A stretch of 64,000 bases of DNA from contig NZ_FZOS01000015.1 of assembly GCF_900188165.1 (NCBI RefSeq), forward strand, positions 26,262 through 90,261, read 5' to 3'. Shown one piece after another: positions 19,221 through 27,729 of this stretch; position 1 is the first letter of the stretch, and each line of letters opens with the position of its first letter. Under the pieces are notes generated by a model. That model was given only the letters and a program-made list of their open reading frames with translations. It did not search any database and was not told the DNA's origin. Position numbers and translations under genes: made by a program. The stretch comes from Edaphosphingomonas laterariae. Lineage in GTDB: Bacteria; Pseudomonadota; Alphaproteobacteria; Sphingomonadales; Sphingomonadaceae.

Positions 19221-19969
19221 GATCCGAACACCGGTGCGCGCCTGGCATGATAAGCGGCGATGCCCTCTCGGAAATCGGCCGAACCGAAACTGTCGTCGAA
19301 CAAGGCATCGCTCGCCGCATCCGCCGGCCCGTCCGCCCGCGCGATCATCCGCTTCAACGCCGTCAGGCTGGCGGGCGATGTGGCAGCCATGGCCCCGGCC
19401 ATCCGCTCCGCCTCCACCAGCGCCACCGGCACCACACGCTCCACCAGCCCGATCCGCGCGGCTTCCGCGCCATCCACGGCGTCGAGGCCGAGCAGCAACC
19501 GCGCCGCCTGCGCCCGCCCCGTTCGCGCCACCAGCCGCGCAACATCCTGCTGCGGATAGGTGATGCCCAGCTTCGCGGGCGGGATGGCAAAGCGCGCGCT
19601 TTCACCGGCCAGAACCACATCGCAGGCCAGCATCAGCGCCACGCCGGCGCCAAAGCAACCGCCGTCCACCGCCGCGATAACCGGCATGGGCAGGCCCGCC
19701 AGCGCGTCGAAGGCCTCGCGCATCGCCAGCCTGAACGCCGCGCGCCCGGCCACATCGTCCGCCAGCCCGGCAAGATAGCCAAGGTCGGCACCCGCGCAGA
19801 ACACGCCTTCGGCCAGCGACTGCACGATCAATGCGCGGGGCCGCGCCGCCGCCACCTCGGCGATCGCGGCCCGCAACACCGCCCAGCCATCGAAGGGAAT
19901 GGCATTGCGCCGGTCGGGCCGGTCGATCATCAGCCGGCCGATCGGGCCATCGCTCGCATATTGAAACAT
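19217..19969 (-). CDS. Enoyl-CoA hydratase/isomerase family protein
   Basis: 250 residues of the crotonase fold. The oxyanion-hole regions are EGVFCAGADLGYL (about 56-68) and AVDGGCFGAGVALMLACD (about 98-115). It hydrates or isomerises an acyl-CoA; the substrate cannot be told from sequence, since the acidic catalytic positions vary in this group. I chose the ATG at 19969 (MFQYASDGPIGRLMIDRPD), where the family similarity begins. First gene of the minus-strand run to the methyltransferase; divergent from the DUF885 gene with 60 nt between. Confidence 0.85.
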   Translation of the reverse strand: MFQYASDGPIGRLMIDRPDRRNAIPFDGWAVLRAAIAEVAAARPRALIVQSLAEGVFCAGADLGYLAGLADDVAGRAAFRLAMREAFDALAGLPMPVIAAVDGGCFGAGVALMLACDVVLAGESARFAIPPAKLGITYPQQDVARLVARTGRAQAARLLLGLDAVDGAEAARIGLVERVVPVALVEAERMAGAMAATSPASLTALKRMIARADGPADAASDALFDDSFGSADFREGIAAYHARRAPVFGS

Positions 19970-20029
19970 AAGGCCCAGTTGCCGTGGATCGCCGGCAATG
20001 TCACCAGTGGATGTGCAAGGGAGGCGCGG

Positions 20030-21892
20030 ATGGACAACGGGGCGACGCGACGGGAGATGTTGGCACTGGCCGCCGGTGGCCCGCTGGCAGCGACAGGCCT
20101 TGCCGCCACATGGCACTCCGCCCCCGCATCGGCCAAGCCACCGCCGCCCTGCCCGATCCGCGCGCCGCTCGATGCGATTGCCGATCGGCTGCTGGCGCAC
20201 ACGCCCGAAACCGCCGTCTACAACGGCATTCCCGATGCGCAGCTCGGCGGCCAGTCCGCCCGCCGGCTCGACGATTATTCCCCCGCCGGCGAAACGGCGT
20301 GGCGGGCGGCGCTCGCCCAGGCCGAACGCGATATCGCGCCGATCCGCTGCGGCCCCGAAGACAAGCTAGCCCAGCTTCGCCTCGCCACCGCCTCCGCCAT
20401 ACTCGCCAACGCCAATCGTTCCGCCGCCGTGCCCTATGGCCGGATCAACGCCTTCAATTTTTCGGGCCATGTGCCCTATCTCGTTACCCAGATCGCCGGC
20501 CCGCACATCGATACGCCCAATGCCATGCAGGCCCAGCAGGCGCTTTCCAGCCCGCAGGCCGTGGATGCGTGGATCGCCAAGCTCGACAGCTTTCCGGCGG
20601 CATTCAAGGGCGTGATCGAAAAGGTCCGCGCCGACGAAGCGGCGGGCTCGGTGCCCCCGGCAACCCTGATCGCGCGGACCCTGCCCGTGCTCGATGCCTT
20701 CCTCGCCGGGCCGGAGGACGCGCATCCGCTGATCGTCGCGCTGCGCACCCGCATGGATGCGGCCCGCCTCGACGCGCATCTCCGTGCCAAGGCGGAGGAA
20801 CGCGCGATCACCGCGCTGCGCAAACGCGCGCGCCCCGCGTTCGAGGCGCTGCGCAAGCAGATGGCGGCGCTGTTGCCGCGCGGACGCGCCGAAGCCGGGC
20901 TATGGGCCCAGCCCGATGGCGACAGCCTCTATGCCGCCAATATCCGCGCACTGGGCGATTCCCCCTTGTCGGCGGAAGAGATTCACGCGCTCGGCCTGTC
21001 CGAAGTCGCCCGCATCTCGGCGGAGATGGAAGCATTGCTCGCCCGTCGCGATCTCACCCAGGGCAGCATCGGCGCCCGCATGGACGCGCTGGCCCGCGAT
21101 CCCGCCAATCTGTTCGCCGACAGCGATGAAGGCCGCGCCGAACTTCTCGAATATGTGCGCACGCTCGTCCGCGCGATGGAGAAACGCTATGACGAATTTC
21201 TGCCCAGCGCGCTGATCCCGCACCAGCAACTCGAAGTCCGTCGCGTTCCCGTCGCGACCGAGGAAGGCGCGCCCGGCGGCTTTTACGACGGCCCTTCGCT
21301 CGATGGCTCGCGCCCCGGCACCTACTGGATCAACCTGCGCGACATGAATGCCGTCGCCCGCTTCCGGCTGCCGACGCTCAGCTATCATGAAGGCGTGCCC
21401 GGCCATCACACGCAAAGCTGCATCGCGCTCGGCCTGGGGGAAGCGCCGCTGCTGCTGCGTATCGCCAGTTTCAACGCCTATCAGGAAGGCTGGGGGCTCT
21501 ATGCCGAACGGCTCGCAGCGGAAATGGGCGCCTACAAGGATGATCCGCTCGGCGATCTGGGCCGCCTGCAGGATGAACTTTTCCGCGCCGTCCGCCTTGT
21601 CGTCGATACCGGCATCCACGCGAAACGCTGGAGCCGCGAACAGGGCGTGCAATATATGCGCGACGTCACCGGCGTCGCCGAAAGCCGCGTCGTGGCGGAG
21701 GTGGAACGCTATATGGCGTGGCCGGGCCAGGCGCTGGGCTACAAGCTCGGCCAGCTCCGCCTGCTCGACATTCGCGAACGGATGATGAAGGCGAAGGGCA
21801 AGAGGTTCAGCCGCCGCGCCTTCCACGGCCTCGTGCTCGGCAATGGCGCCATGCCGCTCGATCTTGTCGAAGGCGAAGCGCTGCGCGACTGA
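20030..21892 (+). CDS. DUF885 family exported metallopeptidase-like protein
   Basis: 620 residues. The N-terminus has a twin-Arg (TRREMLALA) followed by a hydrophobic stretch and a Pro-rich region after ASA, suggesting Tat or lipoprotein-like export. The C-terminal half contains SYHEGVPGHHTQ, a HExxxxHH-type zinc-binding arrangement typical for DUF885, which resembles thermolysin/M32-like carboxypeptidases. The ATG at 20030 follows AAGGGAGG. Substrate unknown. The gene converges on ispE. Confidence 0.85.
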   Translation: MDNGATRREMLALAAGGPLAATGLAATWHSAPASAKPPPPCPIRAPLDAIADRLLAHTPETAVYNGIPDAQLGGQSARRLDDYSPAGETAWRAALAQAERDIAPIRCGPEDKLAQLRLATASAILANANRSAAVPYGRINAFNFSGHVPYLVTQIAGPHIDTPNAMQAQQALSSPQAVDAWIAKLDSFPAAFKGVIEKVRADEAAGSVPPATLIARTLPVLDAFLAGPEDAHPLIVALRTRMDAARLDAHLRAKAEERAITALRKRARPAFEALRKQMAALLPRGRAEAGLWAQPDGDSLYAANIRALGDSPLSAEEIHALGLSEVARISAEMEALLARRDLTQGSIGARMDALARDPANLFADSDEGRAELLEYVRTLVRAMEKRYDEFLPSALIPHQQLEVRRVPVATEEGAPGGFYDGPSLDGSRPGTYWINLRDMNAVARFRLPTLSYHEGVPGHHTQSCIALGLGEAPLLLRIASFNAYQEGWGLYAERLAAEMGAYKDDPLGDLGRLQDELFRAVRLVVDTGIHAKRWSREQGVQYMRDVTGVAESRVVAEVERYMAWPGQALGYKLGQLRLLDIRERMMKAKGKRFSRRAFHGLVLGNGAMPLDLVEGEALRD

Positions 21893-21932
21893 AGAAGCGC
21901 GCCGCCAGCACGGGCCAGCCGGAAAAGGCAAA

Positions 21933-21961
21933 GGGCGGCGATCCACTCGGAACCGCCGCCC
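21933..21961. terminator. Hairpin after the DUF885 gene
   Basis: 8-bp arms GGGCGGCG and CGCCGCCC around a 13-nt loop, followed by TCTAACGG. The T-run is poor, so termination is plausible but not certain. Confidence 0.45.
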
Positions 21962-22109
21962 TCTAACGGCGGACGACGCCGTGGGGGACGCGTCGGCCGT
22001 TTGCGAATGGGCCACCCGAACAGGGGTGTCGATCCGCTTGATTTCGGTTCAGCAAGCCGCGTGCCAGCCTGGCCCCAGCACCGCAGGCCGTAACGTCAGG
22101 CGCAAAATA

Positions 22110-22124
22110 GTCCCATTATGGGAC
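22110..22124. other. 15-nt perfect palindrome between converging genes
   Basis: GTCCCAT-T-ATGGGAC. The one-base centre does not allow an RNA hairpin, which suggests a protein-binding site in DNA. It lies 9 nt outside the ispE stop, in a 240-nt region without genes. Confidence 0.4.
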
Positions 22125-22132
22125 GATAACTG

Positions 22133-22981
22133 TCAGATGAGTGCCGTAACGAGACGCCACCATTGCGGTTTGCTGGCCGCCACCACCGCCGACGCGGCGT
22201 CGCAGGCCGCCCGATCAGCAAACAGCGCGAAGCAGGTCGCGCCCGAACCCGACATGCGCGCCAGCGTCACGCCGGGTTGATCCGCCAGCAGGGCCACCGC
22301 CTCCGCAATTTCGGGGACCAGCGCAACGGCGGGCGGTTCCAGATCATTGCGACCGGAAAGCGCCGCCGCCAGCGGATCGCCTTTCGCCAGCGGCCCGCGA
22401 TCCACGCCATCCCAGCCGCGAAACACCGGCCCGGTGGGGCAGGCAACGCCAGGATTGACCAGCAACAGCGGCGTTCCGGCCAGAGCACCTGCCGCCATCG
22501 GCTCCAGCCGGTCGCCACGACCATCGGCCCAGGCCGTCCGGCTGACAAAGCAGGCGGGCACGTCGGCACCCAGTTCCACCGCGATCGCCAATATGCGCCG
22601 ATCCTTGGCAGGAAGCTGCCATAACCGGGCGAGCGCCCGAAGCGCCGCCGCCGCATCGGCCGATCCGCCGCCGATCCCCGATGCCACCGGCAAATTCTTG
22701 TCCAGCGTGATCGCGGCACCGGCCGTCACGCCAAAGCGCGCCCGCAATGCCTCGGCCGCGCGCATCACCAGATTGGTGGCAATGTCCTCGCCCGCCAGCG
22801 CACCCGCATAAGGGCCGGTGATCGCCAGGCCCAGCGCCGCCGCCGGCGCCACCGTCAGCCGATCGCCATCGGCGGCAAAGGCGAAGATCGTCTCGATCGC
22901 ATGATAGCCGTCACCGTTCCGCGCGCGCGCGTGGAGCGCGAGGTTGATCTTCGCATGGCCGATTTCGGTAATGACGGTCAG
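22133..22981 (-). CDS. ispE: 4-diphosphocytidyl-2-C-methyl-D-erythritol kinase
   Basis: A GHMP kinase (about 282 residues) of the MEP isoprenoid pathway. Evidence: the N-terminal AKINLALHARARNGDGYHAI motif, the ATP loop PVASGIGGGSADAAAALRAL, and the C-terminal ARMSGSGATCFALF. The natural start of the homology falls at a CTG (22981) that overlaps the stop of the TPR gene as CTGA, with GAGG about 10 nt upstream; no ATG, GTG or TTG is available at that point in this frame. Further upstream in-frame starts would add tens of residues antisense-like and unlike IspE. The start is therefore likely CTG. Confidence 0.88.
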   Translation of the reverse strand: MTVITEIGHAKINLALHARARNGDGYHAIETIFAFAADGDRLTVAPAAALGLAITGPYAGALAGEDIATNLVMRAAEALRARFGVTAGAAITLDKNLPVASGIGGGSADAAAALRALARLWQLPAKDRRILAIAVELGADVPACFVSRTAWADGRGDRLEPMAAGALAGTPLLLVNPGVACPTGPVFRGWDGVDRGPLAKGDPLAAALSGRNDLEPPAVALVPEIAEAVALLADQPGVTLARMSGSGATCFALFADRAACDAASAVVAASKPQWWRLVTALI

Positions 22982-24666
22982 GGCGCCGCCACCTCGGGCG
23001 ACCAGCCCATATCGATCTTCGCGGCGATGCGCTCGGCATCCTTGTCCTCGGCATGCACCAGCGCCGCCCGCCAGGCAAAACGCGCCTCCACCCGGCGCCC
23101 CGCCGTCCAATAAGCGTCGCCAAGATGTTCGTTCATCGTCGGCTCGCCCGGTTCGCTGGCCACCGCGCGCTCCAGCAGTTCGATCGCCTTGGGCACATTG
23201 CCGCGCACATAATGCGTCCACCCGAGCGAATCGGTGATCGCCGCATCTTCCGGCCGCAATTCGCTCGCGCGCTCGATCAGCTTCTGCGCCTCGGCCAGAT
23301 TTTCGCGCCGCTCAAGCTGGGCATAACCCAGATAGTTCAGCACCACCGGCTCGTCAGGCGCGATCGCCACCGCCTTTTCCAATGCATCGCGCGCCGCCGG
23401 CCAGTCGCCCGCTTCGTGCAGCGCGCTGCCCAAAAGCAACAGCAGCGTCCAGCGCGATCCATCGTCCGGCCGCGCCTCGGCCAGCACCAGCGCGTTGCGA
23501 TAGGCACCCGCCGCATCCGCCGGACGGCCGAGTTCGCTGTAAAGACCCCCCACGCGCGTCCAATCGTTCGGGCGCACATCGGCCCGGCGGGTCATCGCCA
23601 ACGCCTCGGCCAGCGCCGCGTCCCGGTCGCCCTGCTTGACCAGCAGTTCGAGCCGCTGGCCGCGCGCAGCATCTGCCATCGGATCCTTGGCGCGGATATT
23701 GTCCAGCACCGAAAGCGCCGTGCCATAATGCTCCTCAGCGGTCAGCAACTCGCTGGTCACCAGCCAGGTTTCAGCATGCTTGGGCGCCAGGAACGTGCCG
23801 AGCCGCGCAAAAGTCAGCGCGATCGGGGTCACGCGTTCGCGATTGATGTCGACGGCGATCCGCGTGAACAATTCGGCGATACCCTCGGGCGCGGTCGACA
23901 CCGCCGGTGGCAGCGGCTTGCGCTCCTCGATCCGTCGGCGCGCCACCGCAAGCAGCGGCTCGTCGCCGTCAAGCAGGCTTAGCGCGCCCTTGCGATCACC
24001 CGCCTTCACCAGCGCCGCCGCCGCCGCGATGCGCAGCCGCAGCGCGCCCCGGCCCGCCGGACCGATCAGCGATTTGACCGCCGCGACGCCTTCGTCGCGC
24101 TCGCCCGTCGCCAACAGCAACAATGCGCGATGTTCGGCGGCATAAGCGGCGGCGATCCCGCCCAGCCGGCGCGCATCGCCCAGCGGCTGCAGGGGATCGC
24201 CCTTGCCCCGTCCGCGCACGATCCAGGCGCGCAGCACCGGCACGGCGAAAGCGAACACCTCTTCCTTTTCGATCTGGCTGGCGATCCGGTCGGCGCCCGC
24301 CCAATCCTTCGCGTCCACCGCCTCGGCCAGCAGCAGCATCCGGCCATCGGGCGGCAATTTGTCCACGGCATCCAGCGTGGTCGCCGCGCGCAGCGCCAGC
24401 GCGCGATCGCCCGCCATCATCGCCTGGCGATAGGCACGCGTCGCGATCAGCGGATCGTTCGGCGCCGCCGCCAGCGCCGCGCCATAGCCGGCGGCCGCCG
24501 CCTCGGTCTGCCCCGCCACATCGGCGGCACGCGCGCGCACATATTGCTGGATGGCGGATGGCACATCGCGCGACGATGGCGCCGCTGCCAGTGCGGGCGC
24601 GCCTGCAATCGCGCCGATCGCGGTGCAGGCGATCAGGACGGCGGCGGTCGGGCGAAGCGGCGTCAT
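22978..24666 (-). CDS. Exported tetratricopeptide-repeat protein
   Basis: 562 residues with a signal peptide (cleavage probably after APALAAA, about residue 29) and many TPR units, clearest in the C-terminal half (YLGYAQLERRENLAEAQKLI, LGDAYWTAGRRVEARFAWRA). Likely a periplasmic scaffold. The context with ispE is conserved-looking by translational overlap, but no functional link to isoprenoid synthesis is known to me. It is coupled to ispE by a 4-nt CTGA junction. Confidence 0.82.
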   Translation of the reverse strand: MTPLRPTAAVLIACTAIGAIAGAPALAAAPSSRDVPSAIQQYVRARAADVAGQTEAAAAGYGAALAAAPNDPLIATRAYRQAMMAGDRALALRAATTLDAVDKLPPDGRMLLLAEAVDAKDWAGADRIASQIEKEEVFAFAVPVLRAWIVRGRGKGDPLQPLGDARRLGGIAAAYAAEHRALLLLATGERDEGVAAVKSLIGPAGRGALRLRIAAAAALVKAGDRKGALSLLDGDEPLLAVARRRIEERKPLPPAVSTAPEGIAELFTRIAVDINRERVTPIALTFARLGTFLAPKHAETWLVTSELLTAEEHYGTALSVLDNIRAKDPMADAARGQRLELLVKQGDRDAALAEALAMTRRADVRPNDWTRVGGLYSELGRPADAAGAYRNALVLAEARPDDGSRWTLLLLLGSALHEAGDWPAARDALEKAVAIAPDEPVVLNYLGYAQLERRENLAEAQKLIERASELRPEDAAITDSLGWTHYVRGNVPKAIELLERAVASEPGEPTMNEHLGDAYWTAGRRVEARFAWRAALVHAEDKDAERIAAKIDMGWSPEVAAP

Positions 24667-24734
24667 GCGGTCCTCGTTACTGCGATTCCATCGCGATCAT
24701 AGGCCCTCGCCCGCCGATTTCGACCATTTTTAGG

Positions 24735-25805
24735 TCAGAAAAGGCTCAACTGGTCGCCTTGGGGCGGGCGGAACAGATCGGTCCGCAAATCGATACGCTC
24801 GTTCGTCACGCCATATTTGCGGCACGCCAGGCGAAACCGCGTGCGGATCAGGTCCGCCCACACCCCCTGCCCCTTCATCCGGCCATAGAAATCGGGATCA
24901 TTGTCGCGCCCGCCCCGCAGGTCGCGGATGGTGGCCATCACCTTGCCCGCGCGATCGGGAAAATGCGTGTCGAGCCATGCGCGGAACAGCGGCGCCACTT
25001 CATGCGGCAGGCGCACGGGGATGAAGAAGCAGCCCAGCGCGCCGGCATCGGCCGCCGCCTCGACGATATGTTCGATCTCATGATCGGTGATCGCCGGCAC
25101 CACCGGCGCGATCGACACGAAGGTCGGCACGCCCGCCGCGCGCAGGGCCTTCACCGCCGCCAGCCGCTTTTCAGGCCGTGGCGCCCGTGGCTCCAGCGTC
25201 CGCGCGATCGCGGGCGTCAAAGATGTGATCGAAAGCGCGACGGCCACCAGTCCCTTCGCCGCCATCGGCGCCAGCAGGTCCAGATCGCGCAGAACGCGGT
25301 CCGATTTGGTGGTGATCGTCAACGGATGATCGCATTCGGCCAGCACCTCGATGATGCCGCGCGTGATCCGCCACTCGCCTTCGATCGGCTGATAGGGATC
25401 GGTGTTGGTGCCAAGCGCCATCGGCCGCACGGCATAATTGCGCGCAGCCAGTTCCGCCCGCAGCAGCGCCGCCGCATCGGGCTTGGCGAACAGCCGGGAT
25501 TCGAAATCCACGCCCGGCGATAGATCGTGGAACGCGTGGCTTGGCCGCGCATAGCAATAGATGCAGCCATGCTCGCAGCCACGATAGGGGTTGATCGACC
25601 GATCGAAGCCGATGTCGGGGGATTGGTTGCGGCTGATGATCGTCCGTGGTCGCTCCACCGTCACCGTCGTCCGCAATTTGGGTGGCTCGCCGTCCACCTC
25701 GCCTCGCGCGTCAAGCCAGTCGCCATCCGCGTCGCGCGCCGGCAGGTTGAAACGGCCGCTTGCCTGGTTGAGCGTCGCGCCGCGCGATGGAGGTGCCGCA
25801 CCCAT
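24735..25805 (-). CDS. PA0069-family radical SAM protein (SplB-like)
   Basis: 356 residues with the radical SAM cluster motif CEHGCIYCYARP (Cx3Cx2C) at about residue 78, preceded by SINPYRGCEHG, typical for the PA0069/SplB-related group, whose best known member is spore photoproduct lyase, a DNA-repair enzyme. The substrate of the PA0069 family is unknown. A LexA-type box and a plausible promoter sit directly upstream (25829-25843), so I infer a role in the DNA-damage response. The first ATG is only about 7-8 nt behind the predicted transcription start, so the message may be nearly leaderless. Confidence 0.88.
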   Translation of the reverse strand: MGAAPPSRGATLNQASGRFNLPARDADGDWLDARGEVDGEPPKLRTTVTVERPRTIISRNQSPDIGFDRSINPYRGCEHGCIYCYARPSHAFHDLSPGVDFESRLFAKPDAAALLRAELAARNYAVRPMALGTNTDPYQPIEGEWRITRGIIEVLAECDHPLTITTKSDRVLRDLDLLAPMAAKGLVAVALSITSLTPAIARTLEPRAPRPEKRLAAVKALRAAGVPTFVSIAPVVPAITDHEIEHIVEAAADAGALGCFFIPVRLPHEVAPLFRAWLDTHFPDRAGKVMATIRDLRGGRDNDPDFYGRMKGQGVWADLIRTRFRLACRKYGVTNERIDLRTDLFRPPQGDQLSLF

Positions 25806-25828
25806 GGGGCCAGTCTAGCGCCAAACAA

Positions 25829-25843
25829 GAACATATCAAGAAC
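25829..25843 (-). promoter_or_regulatory. LexA-type SOS box upstream of the radical SAM gene
   Basis: GAAC-N7-GAAC (read on the minus strand as GTTCTTGATATGTTC), the exact direct-repeat form used by alphaproteobacterial LexA. It overlaps a -35-like TTGATA; a -10-like TAGACT follows after 16 nt, and the start codon is 23 nt from the box. Confidence 0.7.
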
Positions 25844-25907
25844 ATCTTGACGAACGGCGCAATCCGGCCAAGGAGCGGGAAAATCGGGTTTTTGGGGAAG
25901 TATCGCA

Positions 25908-26495
25908 ATGATCGCACGGATTTTGCTGGCAACGGCGGCGGCAACGGCACTGGCTTCGGCCGCCACATCACCGGCAATGGCTGCGGCGCCGAAAGTAGCC
26001 GCCAAGACGGCCGAAATCCCCGCGACGCTCGACGGCGGCGATATCGATGGCTTCGTCGCCGCGCTGCAGGACGCCGGCTATCGCGCCAAGCTCAAGATCG
26101 ACGACGATGGCGATCGCTATATCGAAAGCGCGGCCAGCGGCTCCAGTTTCACCATCCATTTCATCGATTGCGAAGGCGAAGCGGGCTGCAAGTCGGTGCG
26201 CTTCCTCGCCTGGTGGCCCAAGCCCGATGCGCTCAACATCGCCACGATGAACGAATGGAACGATGGTTATCGCATGGCCCGCGCCACCATCGATTCCGAC
26301 AATGATATCGTGCTCGATTATTATCATTCGCTGGTCGGCGGCGTCACGACGGCCAACTTCCTCGACAATTTCGATTGGTGGACGATCCTGGTCGCCGATT
26401 TCCGTGGCTTCATGGACGACAAGAAAGCCAGTGCAGATCCGGCCAAGGCCGACGTCAAGGGTGTCAGCACCGCCGACGAAGGCACGTCGGGCTGA
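25908..26495 (+). CDS. YbjN domain-containing exported protein
   Basis: 195 residues. A signal peptide (cleavage near SPAMAAA, about residue 26) is followed by a YbjN domain: GFVAALQDAGYRAKLKIDDDGD, FTIHFIDC and NEWNDGYRMARATIDSDND are characteristic. The C-terminal tail is Lys/Ala/Asp rich. YbjN proteins are linked to stress and motility phenotypes in enterics, with a fold like type III chaperones, but the exported sphingomonad form has no assigned task. GGGGAAG precedes the ATG. Confidence 0.82.
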   Translation: MIARILLATAAATALASAATSPAMAAAPKVAAKTAEIPATLDGGDIDGFVAALQDAGYRAKLKIDDDGDRYIESAASGSSFTIHFIDCEGEAGCKSVRFLAWWPKPDALNIATMNEWNDGYRMARATIDSDNDIVLDYYHSLVGGVTTANFLDNFDWWTILVADFRGFMDDKKASADPAKADVKGVSTADEGTSG

Positions 26496-26498
26496 GGT

Positions 26499-26963
26499 TC
26501 AGAAGGACTGGTTCAGCCGCTCGAACAGGTCACGCGCCGGGCTGGGCGCCGCGGAGACGCCGCCCAGTTCATGGTCCAGCCGGTCGATCCGGTCATACAG
26601 GTCGCGGCTGGCGGCGATCAGCGTGCGCGCGGCAAGCGGCAGTTCGGCGATGACGACGGGATCGCTATCCTGCGCACTGCCCAGCCGGCGGGATGGATCG
26701 CGCGCCTGGCTCGGCGTCAGTTCGCCCGCCTCCACCGCGCGGCGGGTGAGCAGCCAGGCGATCACATGCATCAGCCGCGTCGTCACCTTCAGCGACTCGC
26801 ACGAAAAGCTGACGCGCAGCTCGGGCGACAGCGCATCGCGTTCGGCCCGGCCCGGCTCGTCGAAATAGGCGCGCACCTCATCGGCGAGCAGCATCGCCTC
26901 GACATATAGCGAGTCGACCAGGCGCGCCGCAATGCGGCCGTCAATCTCGGGGTGAGCCGGCAT
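26499..26963 (-). CDS. DUF1465 family protein
   Basis: 154 residues, mostly helical and charged, with the family opening AARLVDSLYVEAMLLADEVRAYF and a central LRVSFSCESLKVTTRLMHVIAWLL block. DUF1465 is largely restricted to Alphaproteobacteria and its role is unknown; some members were placed in cell-cycle regulation (ZapA-like length and helix content), which is only a hint. The start at 26963 is where similarity begins. It is convergent with the YbjN gene, 3 nt between stops. Confidence 0.8.
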   Translation of the reverse strand: MPAHPEIDGRIAARLVDSLYVEAMLLADEVRAYFDEPGRAERDALSPELRVSFSCESLKVTTRLMHVIAWLLTRRAVEAGELTPSQARDPSRRLGSAQDSDPVVIAELPLAARTLIAASRDLYDRIDRLDHELGGVSAAPSPARDLFERLNQSF

Positions 26964-27051
26964 TTTTTGCCTATGCCATATTTCGTTACGTCCGCGCAGC
27001 CGGAAAGAAGGTGAACGCCGCCAACGCGCCCCGGCGCCGCATCGCGCGAGC

Positions 27052-27079
27052 CTTGAACCGCATCTCGCCAGACCTATCT
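27052..27079 (+). promoter_or_regulatory. RpoH (sigma-32) type promoter of the small heat-shock gene
   Basis: CTTGAA (27052-27057), 15-nt spacer, CCTATCT (27073-27079): close to the alphaproteobacterial heat-shock consensus CTTGAA/CCNATNT. Transcription would begin near 27086, giving a 5' leader of about 95 nt. Confidence 0.6.
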
Positions 27080-27085
27080 CGTCGG

Positions 27086-27179
27086 GCGTCGGCACCGTTG
27101 CCCACAAGGGGGCGGATGCCGGCGGGCCCGGCCATCTGGCGGGTCCGAAAATCCCTCAATGCCACAAAGGATTGAGCCT
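27086..27179 (+). promoter_or_regulatory. ROSE-like RNA thermometer in the hsp20 leader
   Basis: The leader ends in a stem in which the ribosome site is masked: CTCAAT (27155-27160) pairs with ATTGAG (27171-27176), enclosing AAAGG, or AATCC (27150-27154) pairs directly with GGATT. A second stem (GGGCCC..GGGTCC region, 27124-27146) precedes it. Leader length, position and SD masking match ROSE elements of alphaproteobacterial small heat-shock genes; the exact ROSE U-rich motif is not obvious. Confidence 0.6.
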
Positions 27180-27644
27180 ATGCGTGCTGTGGACTTCGCC
27201 CCCCTTCTCCGATCGTCGATCGGCTTCGAAAACATCAATCGGCTGGTCGATTTCGCCACCCGTGGCGATGGCGACGCATACCCCCCCTACAATATCGAAA
27301 AGCTCGGCGACGGCGCCTACCGCATCTCGATGGCGGTGGCCGGCTTCAGCCGCGAAGAGCTGGACCTGACCGTGCAGGATAATGTGCTGGTCGTCATCGG
27401 CCGCGCCGGCGACACGCCCGAAAATGCCGGCCGCGAATTCCTCCATCGCGGCATCGCCAAGCGCGCGTTCGAGCGCCGCTTCCAGCTTGCCGACACCATC
27501 AAGGTCACGGGCGCGGGTTATGAAAACGGCCTGCTCAATATCGATCTCGTGCGCGAGGTGCCCGAACATAAGAAACCGCGCCGCATCGCCATCGATGGCG
27601 TCACGCCGGCGGACGCCACCAGCGACACGCGCGACGCCGCCTGA
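27180..27644 (+). CDS. Hsp20 family small heat-shock protein
   Basis: 154 residues: an N-terminal MRAVDFAPLLRSSIGFE segment typical for IbpA-like class A proteins, an alpha-crystallin domain (about 37-128) with NIEKLGDGAYRISMAVAGF and GYENGLLNIDLVREV, and a C-terminal IAI anchor (RRIAIDG). It holds unfolding proteins. I chose the ATG at 27180 behind AAAGGA; an in-frame ATG at 27159 lies inside the predicted thermometer hairpin. Control by a heat-shock promoter plus an RNA thermometer is likely. Confidence 0.93.
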   Translation: MRAVDFAPLLRSSIGFENINRLVDFATRGDGDAYPPYNIEKLGDGAYRISMAVAGFSREELDLTVQDNVLVVIGRAGDTPENAGREFLHRGIAKRAFERRFQLADTIKVTGAGYENGLLNIDLVREVPEHKKPRRIAIDGVTPADATSDTRDAA

Positions 27645-27673
27645 CGGCATCACCTGACCAAAAACACCATGCC

Positions 27674-27706
27674 GGGCGGGCGGACTGCGGTTCGCCAGCC
27701 CTTTTT
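27674..27706 (+). terminator. Terminator of the hsp20 gene
   Basis: Arms GGGC-G-GGCG and CGCC-A-GCCC (one mismatch) around a 10-nt loop, followed by TTTTT. Confidence 0.7.
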
Positions 27707-27729
27707 CCTGGTCCTGCCCGATCCCGGTG

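Noticed and set aside
19247..20029. N-terminal extension of the DUF885 gene
   Set aside because: It is antisense to the enoyl-CoA hydratase; the ATG at 20030 has a strong ribosome site and an export signal follows.
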